Shown piece after piece: positions 1-6,329 of a stretch of DNA of 14,253 nt. Below the pieces are notes generated by a model. That model worked only from the letters and a program-made list of their open reading frames with translations, was not told the origin of the DNA and did not search any database. Each line of letters starts with the position of its first letter. Position 1 is the stretch's first letter. The DNA is from CAJXCL01 sp964394335 (GTDB lineage: Bacteria; Nitrospinota; Nitrospinia; CAJXCL01). The stretch is taken from positions 1 through 14,253 of the forward strand of contig CAYMVZ010000064.1 in assembly GCA_964394335.1 (NCBI GenBank), written 5' to 3'. The translations under genes and the position numbers were made by a program.

Positions 1-1270
1 CCCCTTGCACTATTCCTGTTGCTCCCATTCCGTAAAGAGCAGAAATAATATAGCGAGGAATGGTGGCCTCCGGTGTTCCAAATTCTTCCGTAGGGCTTCC
101 ACTATCGTGAGAAGTAATAGGGATTATATATTTGAGCTGATCAGGTTTTTTGTGAAGAAACTTAATGTAATTTCTTAAATTTGGGGCAAACTTTTCTTCC
201 CAGGGTGTTGCCAAAAGAAGATTTAAACCATGAACTCTGGTATATTCACTAACAGTATCGGGGTCTTCAAAAAGTTCCGCGAATACGATAAGTTCAGGAA
301 ATTTTTCATGCAATTTCCCCAAAACATAATTAATAAACCCTCTATCACTGCTGTGAAAATTATCCAACCGCACCATACCTCCCGTTTTATTCGCGAATTT
401 AGCCCACATTAACGCATACCGGGTCATGGTGCCCCATATTTTAGAGCGTATACCTGGATGCGGATGACCATAATAGATTAGCGCTAAATCTTCCCATGCG
501 ACCCACTCTTGACCTTTCCACCATCCCGCCCGTTTTAGTCCATCGCTTTCTTCGGGATCCGGATAAAACCATTCCGGGTGCTGATTTGCTAATTTACTAT
601 TAATGCCCACGTGATTTAAAACGAGATCTACGCTCAGTTTTAAATTCAGCCGTATCAGTTCCTCAACAAAAAAATTCCATTGCTCTTCAATGGTACGAGA
701 ATCTCCTGAAATTCCGAATTCAGGTTCAATGTTAAACAAATCTTTTGCCGAATAAGGGCTTTTTGAATCATCCATTTTCGTTACAGGGAGCAAATGAATG
801 GTGTTGAAACACATTTTTTTAATTCGCCTCAATTCCTTAACCCAGTTTTCAATATTACCTGTGATTCCCGGGATAAGAGTATATACTTTTAAATTTTTCA
901 TAGACGGAGGATCCGCAATAAGCCAACTGTGTGGAACAGGATCCCATATCCATGATTTTTCCCCGGTCAGGATGAATTTCACCCTGAAACAATAAATTCC
1001 AGACCGGTTTATTTTTAATTTCAAGGAAAAAGTACAGGCATCCTCACGGGAAAATTTTATAGCACCCCATTTGCCATTGGGTTGGTTTATGTTAGTATTC
1101 AAGACTACCCGGGAAGGAAAAACTCCCTCAGGAAAAGTAATTTTCAAGACAAATGGTTCATCTCGAAAGATTCTGGTGTAATTTTTTTTCCCTGTTTTGT
1201 AGGTTCTTTCAATATTTCTAAAAAGCCTGGATCGGTCTGAGAACGCTGCTTGTTTTTTCAATTCATTCAT
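1..1270 (-). CDS. GH13 alpha-amylase-superfamily protein, glycogen debranching enzyme-like glucanotransferase domain (3' end outside window)
   Basis: The frame is open from an ATG at 1270 to the window edge, giving 423 residues without a stop. Residues about 30-120 look like an N-terminal beta-sandwich; the GH13 barrel begins near 128. All four GH13 signature regions are visible: VDLVLNHV (214-221), VRLDNFHSS (300-308, nucleophile D303), VFAELFEDP (329-337, acid/base E332) and ITSHDSGSP (385-393, D389). The RLDN(F/C)HS, AELF and NSK(L/W) wording resembles the 4-alpha-glucanotransferase half of eukaryotic-type glycogen debranching enzyme more than ordinary bacterial amylases or GlgX. The likely role is cytoplasmic alpha-glucan remodelling; no signal peptide is seen. 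The start is supported by AAAGG six bases upstream. An amylo-1,6-glucosidase half, if any, would lie beyond the edge. Family is confident, substrate is inferred. Confidence 0.85.
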   Translation of the reverse strand, partial: MNELKKQAAFSDRSRLFRNIERTYKTGKKNYTRIFRDEPFVLKITFPEGVFPSRVVLNTNINQPNGKWGAIKFSREDACTFSLKLKINRSGIYCFRVKFILTGEKSWIWDPVPHSWLIADPPSMKNLKVYTLIPGITGNIENWVKELRRIKKMCFNTIHLLPVTKMDDSKSPYSAKDLFNIEPEFGISGDSRTIEEQWNFFVEELIRLNLKLSVDLVLNHVGINSKLANQHPEWFYPDPEESDGLKRAGWWKGQEWVAWEDLALIYYGHPHPGIRSKIWGTMTRYALMWAKFANKTGGMVRLDNFHSSDRGFINYVLGKLHEKFPELIVFAELFEDPDTVSEYTRVHGLNLLLATPWEEKFAPNLRNYIKFLHKKPDQLKYIIPITSHDSGSPTEEFGTPEATIPRYIISALYGMGATGIVQG

Positions 1271-1340
1271 AAAATACCTTTAATTTTTGAAAGTGTTTAG
1301 CAAGCGCAGTCGTAGCTTGCTGCGGGGAGCTCCAAATAAA
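1238..1340 (-). repeat. Leader repeat copy A: GH13 5' end plus upstream hairpin module
   Basis: This stretch, covering the first codons, RBS and leader of the GH13 gene, recurs at 2303-2410 in the same orientation. The inner part (1238-1301) differs at only a few positions; the outer part is more diverged with small length differences. The outer half carries AAAGTGTTTAGC (1290-1301) followed by a degenerate palindrome ending TGCGGGGAGCTCC. That module is also found, inverted, at 6443-6483. Confidence 0.8.
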
Positions 1341-1377
1341 TACACTTACATAATACAAACATATTAGACGGGATAAC

Positions 1378-1479
1378 ATGATGAACATGATAGTTGAAAA
1401 ATCTTGTTTACCATTAAAATTGGCATCCCTTTTTTCTATAACAATACTATTTATTTTTTTAATAAGTGGAAGTTTATAA
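1378..1479 (+). CDS. Possible 33-aa hydrophobic peptide ORF (doubtful)
   Basis: An ATG at 1378 (with a second at 1381) opens a frame ending at TAA 1477-1479. After a charged N-terminus (MMNMIVEKSC) the rest is strongly hydrophobic, rich in Leu, Ile and Phe, and would fit one membrane segment. A GGG five bases before the ATG is only a weak ribosome-binding site. It lies in a 399-base stretch (1271-1669) with no other gene. AT-rich DNA easily yields such peptides by chance, so this is recorded as a candidate only. Confidence 0.15.
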   Translation: MMNMIVEKSCLPLKLASLFSITILFIFLISGSL

Positions 1480-1520
1480 AAAAAATCATGAAGTCATCTT
1501 GAGGAAATTGTGAGGCTGGA

Positions 1521-1637
1521 AAAGTAAATTAGCTTCGTGGATTCTCTCACAGAAGAGTACTTGCGGCGAGCTTCAATTAGCTTCTCGATTACTTCGAGAT
1601 TACTCAAGGCAGAAAAAAATTGGATACAATTTACTTT
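1521..1637. repeat. Small inverted-repeat element with internal repeats
   Basis: Perfect 10-bp inverted repeats, AAAGTAAATT (1521-1530) and AATTTACTTT (1628-1637), bracket 97 bases. Inside, AATTAGCTTC occurs twice (1528-1537, 1575-1584) and GATTACT twice at an 11-base interval. A TGCGG(C)GAGCTTCAA stretch (about 1562-1576) resembles the hairpin module at 2391-2406. It looks like a decayed palindromic intergenic element. No coding potential is seen, and it ends about 30 bases before the stop of the next minus-strand gene. Confidence 0.4.
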
Positions 1638-1669
1638 GTTTAAAATGCCTTATTAGAGGCAGGCGCTGG

Positions 1670-2185
1670 TCAGTCTTTTTTTATAATAGCGTCTACATCG
1701 GTGGTTATTAACTCATAGAGTCTTTTTAGCTCAGATAAAATATCCTGAGTCTCGGAGCTTACGCCATCAGGAACCTCCAGGTTTATGGATGGTGCGTCTG
1801 AAAACTTATAAATCATACACAAAATTTCGTTGCCCATTACTATTAATTCGGTTATAGATTCAATAGTCTTTTTTAAACTATCCGGAATCTCGTTTGCCAG
1901 AATCCCTTTGATTTGATCCACGTAAATTCTTTCCGCCTGGATATCGGTTTCGGTTTTACAAGATATCTGATGAATTAGGTCATCCCGTAAAACAGCAGTT
2001 ATGCCAAGAGTTATGGGTTTCATCCCTTCCTTGATCTCTACTTCGCGTATCTTTTTGCCGCTTTTATAAATAGACACCCTACCCTTAATGAGTTTATAAA
2101 TGCAATATTCCGCTACACGACCGGCAGTGAAAAGCCACTGACCCGCCATAATTGTTTCAATAGACTTAATTCTTTCAACAGACAT
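1670..2185 (-). CDS. Cyclic-nucleotide-binding-domain-like protein without DNA-binding domain
   Basis: The 171-residue product has one CRP/FNR-like beta-roll pattern at about residues 14-97: AGQWLFTAG (14-22), then IYKLIKGRVSIYKSGK (29-44), a Gly-containing turn, and AERIYVDQI (84-92). The rest is predicted alpha-helical (about 102-168). The phosphate-binding cassette of true cNMP sensors is poorly kept, with LGITAVLRDD where G-E-L-A-x-x-x-R would be expected, so ligand binding is uncertain. There is no helix-turn-helix, signal peptide or membrane segment. It may be a regulatory or scaffold protein acting on a partner encoded elsewhere (inference). The ATG at 2185 has GGAGAG a few bases upstream. 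A promoter-like sequence lies at 2248-2276. It is separated from the downstream GH13 gene by about 400 bases of repeat-rich DNA. Confidence 0.7.
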   Translation of the reverse strand: MSVERIKSIETIMAGQWLFTAGRVAEYCIYKLIKGRVSIYKSGKKIREVEIKEGMKPITLGITAVLRDDLIHQISCKTETDIQAERIYVDQIKGILANEIPDSLKKTIESITELIVMGNEILCMIYKFSDAPSINLEVPDGVSSETQDILSELKRLYELITTDVDAIIKKD

Positions 2186-2231
2186 TTTTTCTCTCCATAG
2201 TGATTGAGTTGTTTTCTGATTCTTCCTTTTA

Positions 2232-2336
2232 TTATAAAAGCGGAATTATTATAACAAATTGGTTTTTGTGACGCAAGATAAAAACAAAAAGCATGTAACT
2301 GCCTGAAAACGCAGCTCGTTTTTTCAATTCATTCAT
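2232..2336 (-). pseudogene. Vestigial duplicate of the GH13 gene start (34 codons)
   Basis: Inside repeat copy B, an ATG at 2336 with the same upstream AAAGG as the GH13 gene opens MNELKKRAAFSG, against MNELKKQAAFSD in the GH13 protein. Similarity then stops; the frame continues with unrelated hydrophobic residues to a TAA at 2232-2234. It overlaps the promoter of the cNMP-like gene. It is best read as the leftover 5' end of a duplicated segment rather than a working gene, though its ribosome-binding site is intact and it could be translated as a short leader peptide. Confidence 0.45.
2248..2276 (-). promoter_or_regulatory. Sigma70-type promoter for the cNMP-like gene
   Basis: On the minus strand TTGCGT (2271-2276) is followed after exactly 17 bases by a perfect TATAAT (2248-2253). 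This predicts transcription starting near 2241 and a leader of roughly 55 bases to the ATG at 2185. The -35 box is only a partial match. Confidence 0.5.
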
Positions 2337-2410
2337 AAAATACCTTTAATTTTTAAAAGTGTTTAGCGAGCACATTCCTCGAAGCTCTGCTGCGGGGAGC
2401 TTCAAATAAA
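2303..2410 (-). repeat. Leader repeat copy B
   Basis: This is the second copy of the segment at 1238-1340, in the same orientation. Its palindrome is better preserved: GAAGCTC (2381-2387) pairs with GAGCTTC (2397-2403) around a 9-base loop. AAAGTGTTTAGC sits at 2356-2367. The gene-free stretch 2186-2592 otherwise holds the cNMP-gene promoter, the vestigial ORF and the deacetylase promoter. Confidence 0.8.
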
Positions 2411-2517
2411 AGCATTTTAATCAAATATATAGTTTAAGGGAATTATAAATCCAGAAAAAGAAGTGTTTTTACAAACTCAAAGGGTATGTTCAAATAATAG
2501 AGGGAATAAGATATTTT

Positions 2518-2546
2518 TTGATTACCAGATTTCTTTTAATTATAAT
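2518..2546 (+). promoter_or_regulatory. Sigma70-type promoter for the deacetylase gene, with overlapping dyad
   Basis: TTGATT (2518-2523), a 17-base spacer and a perfect TATAAT (2541-2546) make a strong promoter match, with a start predicted near 2553 and a leader of about 40 bases. The -35 box lies in TTGATTA (2518-2524), whose exact inverse TAATCAA (2549-2555) covers the predicted start. A further TTGAT follows at 2559-2563. This arrangement could be an operator, but no regulator can be named. Confidence 0.55.
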
Positions 2547-2581
2547 CCTAATCAATTTTTGATAACAATCATAAAAGTTAT

Positions 2582-2595
2582 GAGGCATTTTTTTG
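2582..2595 (+). promoter_or_regulatory. RBS that selects a TTG start for the deacetylase
   Basis: GAGG at 2582-2585 is 7 bases upstream of the in-frame TTG at 2593 but 19 bases upstream of the in-frame ATG at 2605. The ATG has no closer purine-rich site, so spacing favours TTG as the start. Confidence 0.5.
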
Positions 2596-3543
2596 TTTTC
2601 CACTATGAAGGTTGAGCTTTATTATGGAGAATCCCTCGGGAGATATTCTTTTGGGACAGATCATCCTTTTGGCCCTGACCGTCTCCAGTCATTTTGGCAA
2701 GAAACTGTTAAGCAAGGACTGGATAGGAGAGTGAAAATCAGGGAACCTGTATTATGTTCTGAAGAAGACCTGGCTAATTTTCATACTGTATCCTATATTG
2801 ATAGAGTAAAAGAACTCTCTAAAACCGGTACAGGATATCTTGATAGAGGTGACACTCCGGCTTTTCCGGGCATGTTTGAAGCCGCCTCCTTTGTGGTAGG
2901 TTCCGGTCTTGATGGAATTTCACAAACCCTTTATGGATCAAACGTAAAAATCTTCATACCAATCGCTGGATTGCACCATGCCAGGAGAGATGAAGCCGCA
3001 GGATTTTGCGTGTTTAACGATTGCGGTGTTTTAATTGAGACACTTAAAAAGAAATATGGCATGCAAAAAATCGCTTATGTAGATATAGATGCCCATCATG
3101 GTGACGGTGTGTTTTATGCTTTTGAAGAAGATCCTGCGCTTATCTTTGTTGACATCCATGAAGATGGTCGCTTTCTGTACCCGGGTACCGGGTTTACCAA
3201 CGAAACAGGAAGAGGTAAAGCGAAAGGAAGCAAGTTGAATATTCCTATGGCTCCGGGTTCTGATGACGCGGCCTTTCAACTTATTTGGCCTGAGGTGGAA
3301 GATTTTTTACGAGATAGAAAACCAGAGATCATTCTGTTCCAGGCTGGAGCGGATTGCATTGCCGGAGATCCTATCACACATCTGCAATATAGTCCTCAAG
3401 TTCACACCTTTGTTACTAAAAGACTTTGTGCTATAGCCGATGAGTATTGCAAAGGTAGAATCCTTGCCATGGGCGGAGGGGGATATAACCTGACTAATCT
3501 GGCTTTGGCATGGAATTCAGTCTTGGAGGCGATGTTAGAATAA
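2593..3543 (+). CDS. Histone deacetylase/AcuC family zinc hydrolase
   Basis: A 316-residue arginase/deacetylase-fold protein, the usual length for bacterial AcuC-like enzymes, which remove acetyl groups from lysines or small acetylated amines in the cytoplasm. The active-site signatures are complete: the His pair H128-H129 (LHHAR), GFCVFND (137-143), the zinc and charge-relay motif DIDAHHGDG (164-172, with D166 and H168 as ligands), D254 in QAGAD as third zinc ligand, and the transition-state Tyr298 in GGGGYN. AcuC in Bacillus acts on acetyl-CoA synthetase, but no acs, acuA or acuB gene is nearby, so the substrate is unknown. The start is TTG 2593 on RBS spacing; ATG 2605 is the alternative. 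The gene has its own promoter and lies 134 bases before pgm on the same strand. Confidence 0.93.
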   Translation: MFSTMKVELYYGESLGRYSFGTDHPFGPDRLQSFWQETVKQGLDRRVKIREPVLCSEEDLANFHTVSYIDRVKELSKTGTGYLDRGDTPAFPGMFEAASFVVGSGLDGISQTLYGSNVKIFIPIAGLHHARRDEAAGFCVFNDCGVLIETLKKKYGMQKIAYVDIDAHHGDGVFYAFEEDPALIFVDIHEDGRFLYPGTGFTNETGRGKAKGSKLNIPMAPGSDDAAFQLIWPEVEDFLRDRKPEIILFQAGADCIAGDPITHLQYSPQVHTFVTKRLCAIADEYCKGRILAMGGGGYNLTNLALAWNSVLEAMLE

Positions 3544-3555
3544 ATAAAAGCTGTA

Positions 3556-3584
3556 TTGCAAATTAATTTGATAACATTTACTAT
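3556..3584 (+). promoter_or_regulatory. Possible promoter for pgm
   Basis: TTGCAA (3556-3561), a 17-base spacer and TACTAT (3579-3584), each 4/6 to consensus, lie in the 134-base gap between the deacetylase and pgm. This would give a leader of roughly 85-90 bases. The match is modest. Confidence 0.3.
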
Positions 3585-3677
3585 GTTAACGTTCTTTACT
3601 TTTCCACACTCACAACATCAGGTTGGGGGGAGTATAACCGCGGCAAGAACCGGTAAGAAAGTTTTATCAATATTAAT

Positions 3678-5318
3678 ATGACTATACACAAACTTGCCGG
3701 TAAGCCGGCACCGAAAGAAATTCTTACGAACATTCCTCGCTTGATAAACGCGTATTACACAAACAAACCGGATACTGCTGATCCTAACCAGAAGGTATCT
3801 TTTGGTACTTCCGGGCATAGAGGTTCTTCTTTTAAAAATAATTTCAATGAGACGCATGTTCTTGCCATTTCACAAGCAATTTGTGAATACAGGAAGTCCA
3901 GGAATATAAAAGGTCCCTTATTCATGGGAATGGATACCCACGCGCTTTCTAAACCGGCTTTTATTACCGCATGTGAAGTTTTTTCGGCTAATAATGTTAT
4001 GATTAAAATCCAGAAAAACCAGGGTTTTACCCCTACTCCTGTTATTTCCCATGCTATTTTAAATTACAACAAGGATTCAACCTCAGGACTCGCAGACGGT
4101 GTGGTTATAACTCCATCACATAATCCACCGGACGACGGAGGCTTCAAGTACAACCCTACTCATGGAGGTCCGGCTGATAGTTCCGTAACAAAAATCATTC
4201 AGAACAGAGCTAATGAAATCTTAAGTGAAGTGGATAAAAAAGTTAAGCGAGTTTCATTTGAAAAGGCGTTAAAGGCTGATACAACGAGTGAGCATGACTA
4301 TATAGCCCCTTATGTAAATGATCTTTCTAACATTATTGATATGGAAGCTATCTCTGATACAAGTTTGAAAATTGGGGTAGACCCGATGGGTGGTTCAGGA
4401 ATCGACTACTGGGAGCCGATTGCTAAAAAATACGCGCTTGATTTAGAAATAGTAAATCCTGTTGTTGACCCCGCTTTTTCGTTTATGACAGTGGATAAAG
4501 ATGGGAAAATACGTATGGATTGCTCTTCTCCATATGCAATGGCAAGCTTAATAAAAATGAAAGATCAATTTGATCTGGCTTTTGGTAATGACCCTGACTA
4601 CGATCGTCACGGTATCGTTACCAAGAGTGTTGGAATTTTAAATCCCAATCATTATCTTGCAGTTTCCGTGTGGTACCTTTTTGCCAACCGGCCCCAATGG
4701 CGAAAGGATGCGGCAATAGGTAAAACCCTGGTTTCCAGTTCAATGATTGACCGTGTAGCCAATAGCCTGGGCAAAAAACTTTGCGAAGTACCGGTAGGTT
4801 TTAAGTGGTTCGTCGATGGCCTTCTTGATGGTTCATATGGATTTGGCGGTGAAGAAAGCAGTGGTGCATCGTTCCTTCGAAAAGACGGAACAGTTTGGAC
4901 AACTGACAAAGATGGGATAATTATGGACCTCCTGGCTGCTGAAATCACGGCAAAGATGAGATGTGACCCCGGGGAGTTATACAAAGAGTTAGAAGAAAAG
5001 TTTGGAAAATCGGTTTACGAACGCATTGATACACCCGCGACAAAAGAACAAAAGACCGCGCTATCAAAATTATCACCTGGTCAGGTCTCCGAGGAGAAGT
5101 TGGCCGGTGAAAAAATCATTGCCAAACTTACTCATGCTCCGGGCAATAATGCTCCTATTGGCGGACTTAAGGTTGTTACTCAAAACGGCTGGTTCGCGGC
5201 CAGGCCATCCGGCACTGAAGACATAAACAAAATATACGCCGAAAGTTTTCTTGGAGAAGATCACCTTAAAAAAATTCAGGAAGATGCAGTTAATATCATA
5301 CAGTCCGCACAGAATTAA
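3678..5318 (+). CDS. pgm: Alpha-D-glucose-phosphate-specific phosphoglucomutase
   Basis: A 546-residue enzyme of full length for the bacterial Pgm family, interconverting glucose 1-phosphate and glucose 6-phosphate. The four domain signatures are in order: the phosphoserine loop TPSHNPPDDGG (145-155, catalytic S147), the Mg2+ loop DPDYDRH (305-311), the sugar-binding loop GEESSG (391-396) and the phosphate-binding loop RPSGTED (509-515). The N-terminal SFGTSGHRG (41-49) is typical of the glucose-specific subfamily rather than of phosphomannomutases. ATG 3678 is the only conventional start after an in-frame stop at 3654-3656. No good ribosome-binding site precedes it, which is unusual for this window. 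With the nearby debranching-type enzyme it suggests glycogen or alpha-glucan metabolism (inference). Confidence 0.96.
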   Translation: MTIHKLAGKPAPKEILTNIPRLINAYYTNKPDTADPNQKVSFGTSGHRGSSFKNNFNETHVLAISQAICEYRKSRNIKGPLFMGMDTHALSKPAFITACEVFSANNVMIKIQKNQGFTPTPVISHAILNYNKDSTSGLADGVVITPSHNPPDDGGFKYNPTHGGPADSSVTKIIQNRANEILSEVDKKVKRVSFEKALKADTTSEHDYIAPYVNDLSNIIDMEAISDTSLKIGVDPMGGSGIDYWEPIAKKYALDLEIVNPVVDPAFSFMTVDKDGKIRMDCSSPYAMASLIKMKDQFDLAFGNDPDYDRHGIVTKSVGILNPNHYLAVSVWYLFANRPQWRKDAAIGKTLVSSSMIDRVANSLGKKLCEVPVGFKWFVDGLLDGSYGFGGEESSGASFLRKDGTVWTTDKDGIIMDLLAAEITAKMRCDPGELYKELEEKFGKSVYERIDTPATKEQKTALSKLSPGQVSEEKLAGEKIIAKLTHAPGNNAPIGGLKVVTQNGWFAARPSGTEDINKIYAESFLGEDHLKKIQEDAVNIIQSAQN

Positions 5319-5331
5319 AATCAACGGTCTC

Positions 5332-5403
5332 TTGCCCAAATAAATTATTTGTGACCCTGACCTTGCCGAAGGGTATTAGGATTTATGAATCCGCTTTGGG
5401 CAA
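5332..5403. other. Intergenic three-way-junction-like structure
   Basis: Perfect 9-bp arms TTGCCCAAA (5332-5340) and TTTGGGCAA (5395-5403) enclose two further hairpins: ACCCT/AGGGT (about 5354-5374, with an inner CCTT-GCCG-AAGG alternative) and GGATT-TATG-AATCC (about 5379-5392). Together they can fold into a stem with two side hairpins. It begins 14 bases after the pgm stop. It may be a 3' structure or processing signal, a small RNA or a mobile palindromic element. There is no U-tract directly after it. Confidence 0.45.
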
Positions 5404-5507
5404 CATCCCGCCAAGGTTTGACCTCATTGTCGCAATTTATAATAATAGCTTCTTGCTTTTAATGTATTAACTATTTTTCAGATATGGATATTTTTTTAGA
5501 ATCTTTT

Positions 5508-5526
5508 TTAGACTTCTTAAGTCTAA
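5508..5526. promoter_or_regulatory. 8-bp palindrome upstream of the ferredoxin operon (operator or hairpin)
   Basis: TTAGACTT (5508-5515), CTT, AAGTCTAA (5519-5526) is a perfect inverted repeat ending about 70 bases before the ferredoxin start and just ahead of a plausible promoter. It could be a repressor site, or a hairpin ending upstream transcription. Confidence 0.35.
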
Positions 5527-5532
5527 TTTATA

Positions 5533-5575
5533 TTAATATTTTTACGGTATTGGCATAAAATGCTGGTTAAGCATT
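5533..5575 (+). promoter_or_regulatory. Possible promoter and leader hairpin of the ferredoxin operon
   Basis: TTAATA (5533-5538), a 17-base spacer and TAAAAT (5556-5561) form a weak to moderate sigma70 match. It overlaps the hairpin AATGCT-GGTTA-AGCATT (5559-5575), which ends 8 bases before the strong AGGAGG ribosome-binding site (5584-5589). Confidence 0.3.
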
Positions 5576-5596
5576 CTATTTAAAGGAGGAAATTTA

Positions 5597-5923
5597 GTGG
5601 CAAAACCAAAAAGACATGTTTTAGTATGTATGAATTCAAGACCGCCGGGACACCCGAGAGGTTCTTGTGGCTCTGTTGGAGCCAATGATGTTTTATTTAG
5701 GTTTCAGCAAGAATTTGAAACCAAAAATCTTTTCGATAAAGCCTTAATAAGTGGATCTACTTGTTTAGGCCCGTGTAGTTTAGGAGCTATGGTCGTAGTC
5801 TATCCGGATGGCACCTGGTACAACAAAGTAACTCCGGAGGATGTTCCTGAAATAATAGAAAAACACATTATAAGTGATCAGCCTGTGGACCGTCTTCTTT
5901 TGCCTGAAGAAGCATGGGCTTAG
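5597..5923 (+). CDS. Thioredoxin-like [2Fe-2S] ferredoxin
   Basis: A 108-residue protein with four cysteines spaced C11-X12-C24-X31-C56-X3-C60, the ligand pattern of thioredoxin-fold [2Fe-2S] ferredoxins (Aquifex Fd4 / Clostridium pasteurianum type, also the NuoE-like fold). HVLVCMN at the start and STCLGPC before the last ligand are typical. It is a cytoplasmic one-electron carrier. The start is GTG with an excellent AGGAGG seven bases upstream, suggesting efficient translation. It is the first gene of a two-gene operon: 13 bases separate its stop from the ATG of the ABM-fold protein, which makes it a candidate electron donor to that enzyme (inference). Confidence 0.92.
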   Translation: MAKPKRHVLVCMNSRPPGHPRGSCGSVGANDVLFRFQQEFETKNLFDKALISGSTCLGPCSLGAMVVVYPDGTWYNKVTPEDVPEIIEKHIISDQPVDRLLLPEEAWA

Positions 5924-5936
5924 TAGAGGGCGTGAG

Positions 5937-6242
5937 ATGATCGTTGTTGCCAATAGAATCAGTGTCGCAAAAGGATTTGAGAAGGCCTTCGAGGAAAGAT
6001 TTAAGAATCGCGCGCGGAAAGTGGATCACATGCCGGGTTTTATTAGAAATGAGGTTTTAAGACCCCTTGAGTCTGAGCATTACGTCATTCTAACATACTG
6101 GAAGAGCAAAAAAGCCTTTACGTCCTGGACAAAAAGTAAAGAATTTAAAGAAGCACACAAAAATAAACCCCTCCCTGACATGTTCTCAGCTCCAAATGTT
6201 TTTGAAATGCACGATATCATAGAGTACTCGGAAAAGAAATAA
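5937..6242 (+). CDS. ABM-fold heme-degrading monooxygenase-like protein (IsdG/HmoA type)
   Basis: A 101-residue antibiotic-biosynthesis-monooxygenase (dimeric ferredoxin-like) fold. The Asn-Trp-His triad of IsdG-type heme oxygenases is matched by N6, W64 and H74. The ten-residue Trp-His spacing equals that of IsdG and IsdI. MPGF (32-35) and LTYWKSKKAFTSW (52-64) are typical of this family. The predicted activity is heme ring opening with iron release in the cytoplasm. The start is taken at ATG 5937 because GAGGG lies six bases upstream and the fold begins there; an earlier in-frame ATG at 5874 would overlap the ferredoxin gene and add 21 residues with no family match. It is co-transcribed with the ferredoxin. 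Family is confident; heme activity is an inference from the triad. Confidence 0.85.
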   Translation: MIVVANRISVAKGFEKAFEERFKNRARKVDHMPGFIRNEVLRPLESEHYVILTYWKSKKAFTSWTKSKEFKEAHKNKPLPDMFSAPNVFEMHDIIEYSEKK

Positions 6243-6293
6243 AGCAAAAACGTAATTTTAATTAAATATGATTTCATTGTATCCACTTAATAC

Positions 6294-6329
6294 TGAAGAT
6301 TCATTGCGGTAAGCCGCAGTGAATCTTCA
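6294..6329. terminator. Long hairpin between convergent genes, probable bidirectional terminator
   Basis: Bases 6294-6309 pair with 6314-6329 over 16 positions (one G-T pair) around a TAAG loop. It lies 51 bases after the ABM-fold gene stop, between convergent genes. The following T-run on the plus strand is short (ATTTTAT) and the minus strand has none, so it could instead be a REP-like palindrome. Confidence 0.5.

Noticed and set aside
230..995. Plus-strand ORFs at 230-412 and 798-995
   Set aside because: They are antisense shadows of the GH13 gene with no recognisable protein features.
2518..2563. Classical FNR or CRP box
   Set aside because: The half-sites match in part, but the spacing between them is wrong for one dimer site.
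2593..3543. Acetoin-utilisation operon
   Set aside because: The deacetylase belongs to the AcuC family, but no acuA, acuB, acs or acetoin genes accompany it.
3031..5339. Minus-strand ORFs at 3031-3279, 3618-3857, 4652-4984 and 5073-5339, and plus-strand 5002-5226
   Set aside because: They lie over the deacetylase and pgm genes in other frames and show no domain or start signals.
5551..5566. Sigma54 (-24/-12) promoter: TGGCATAAAATGCT before the ferredoxin gene
   Set aside because: Only 8 bases separate the GG and GC elements instead of 10, and the stretch is explained by an overlapping hairpin.
5874..5936. Upstream start for the ABM-fold gene
   Set aside because: It overlaps the ferredoxin gene, adds non-homologous residues and lacks a ribosome-binding site, whereas ATG 5937 has GAGGG and begins at the fold's first strand.
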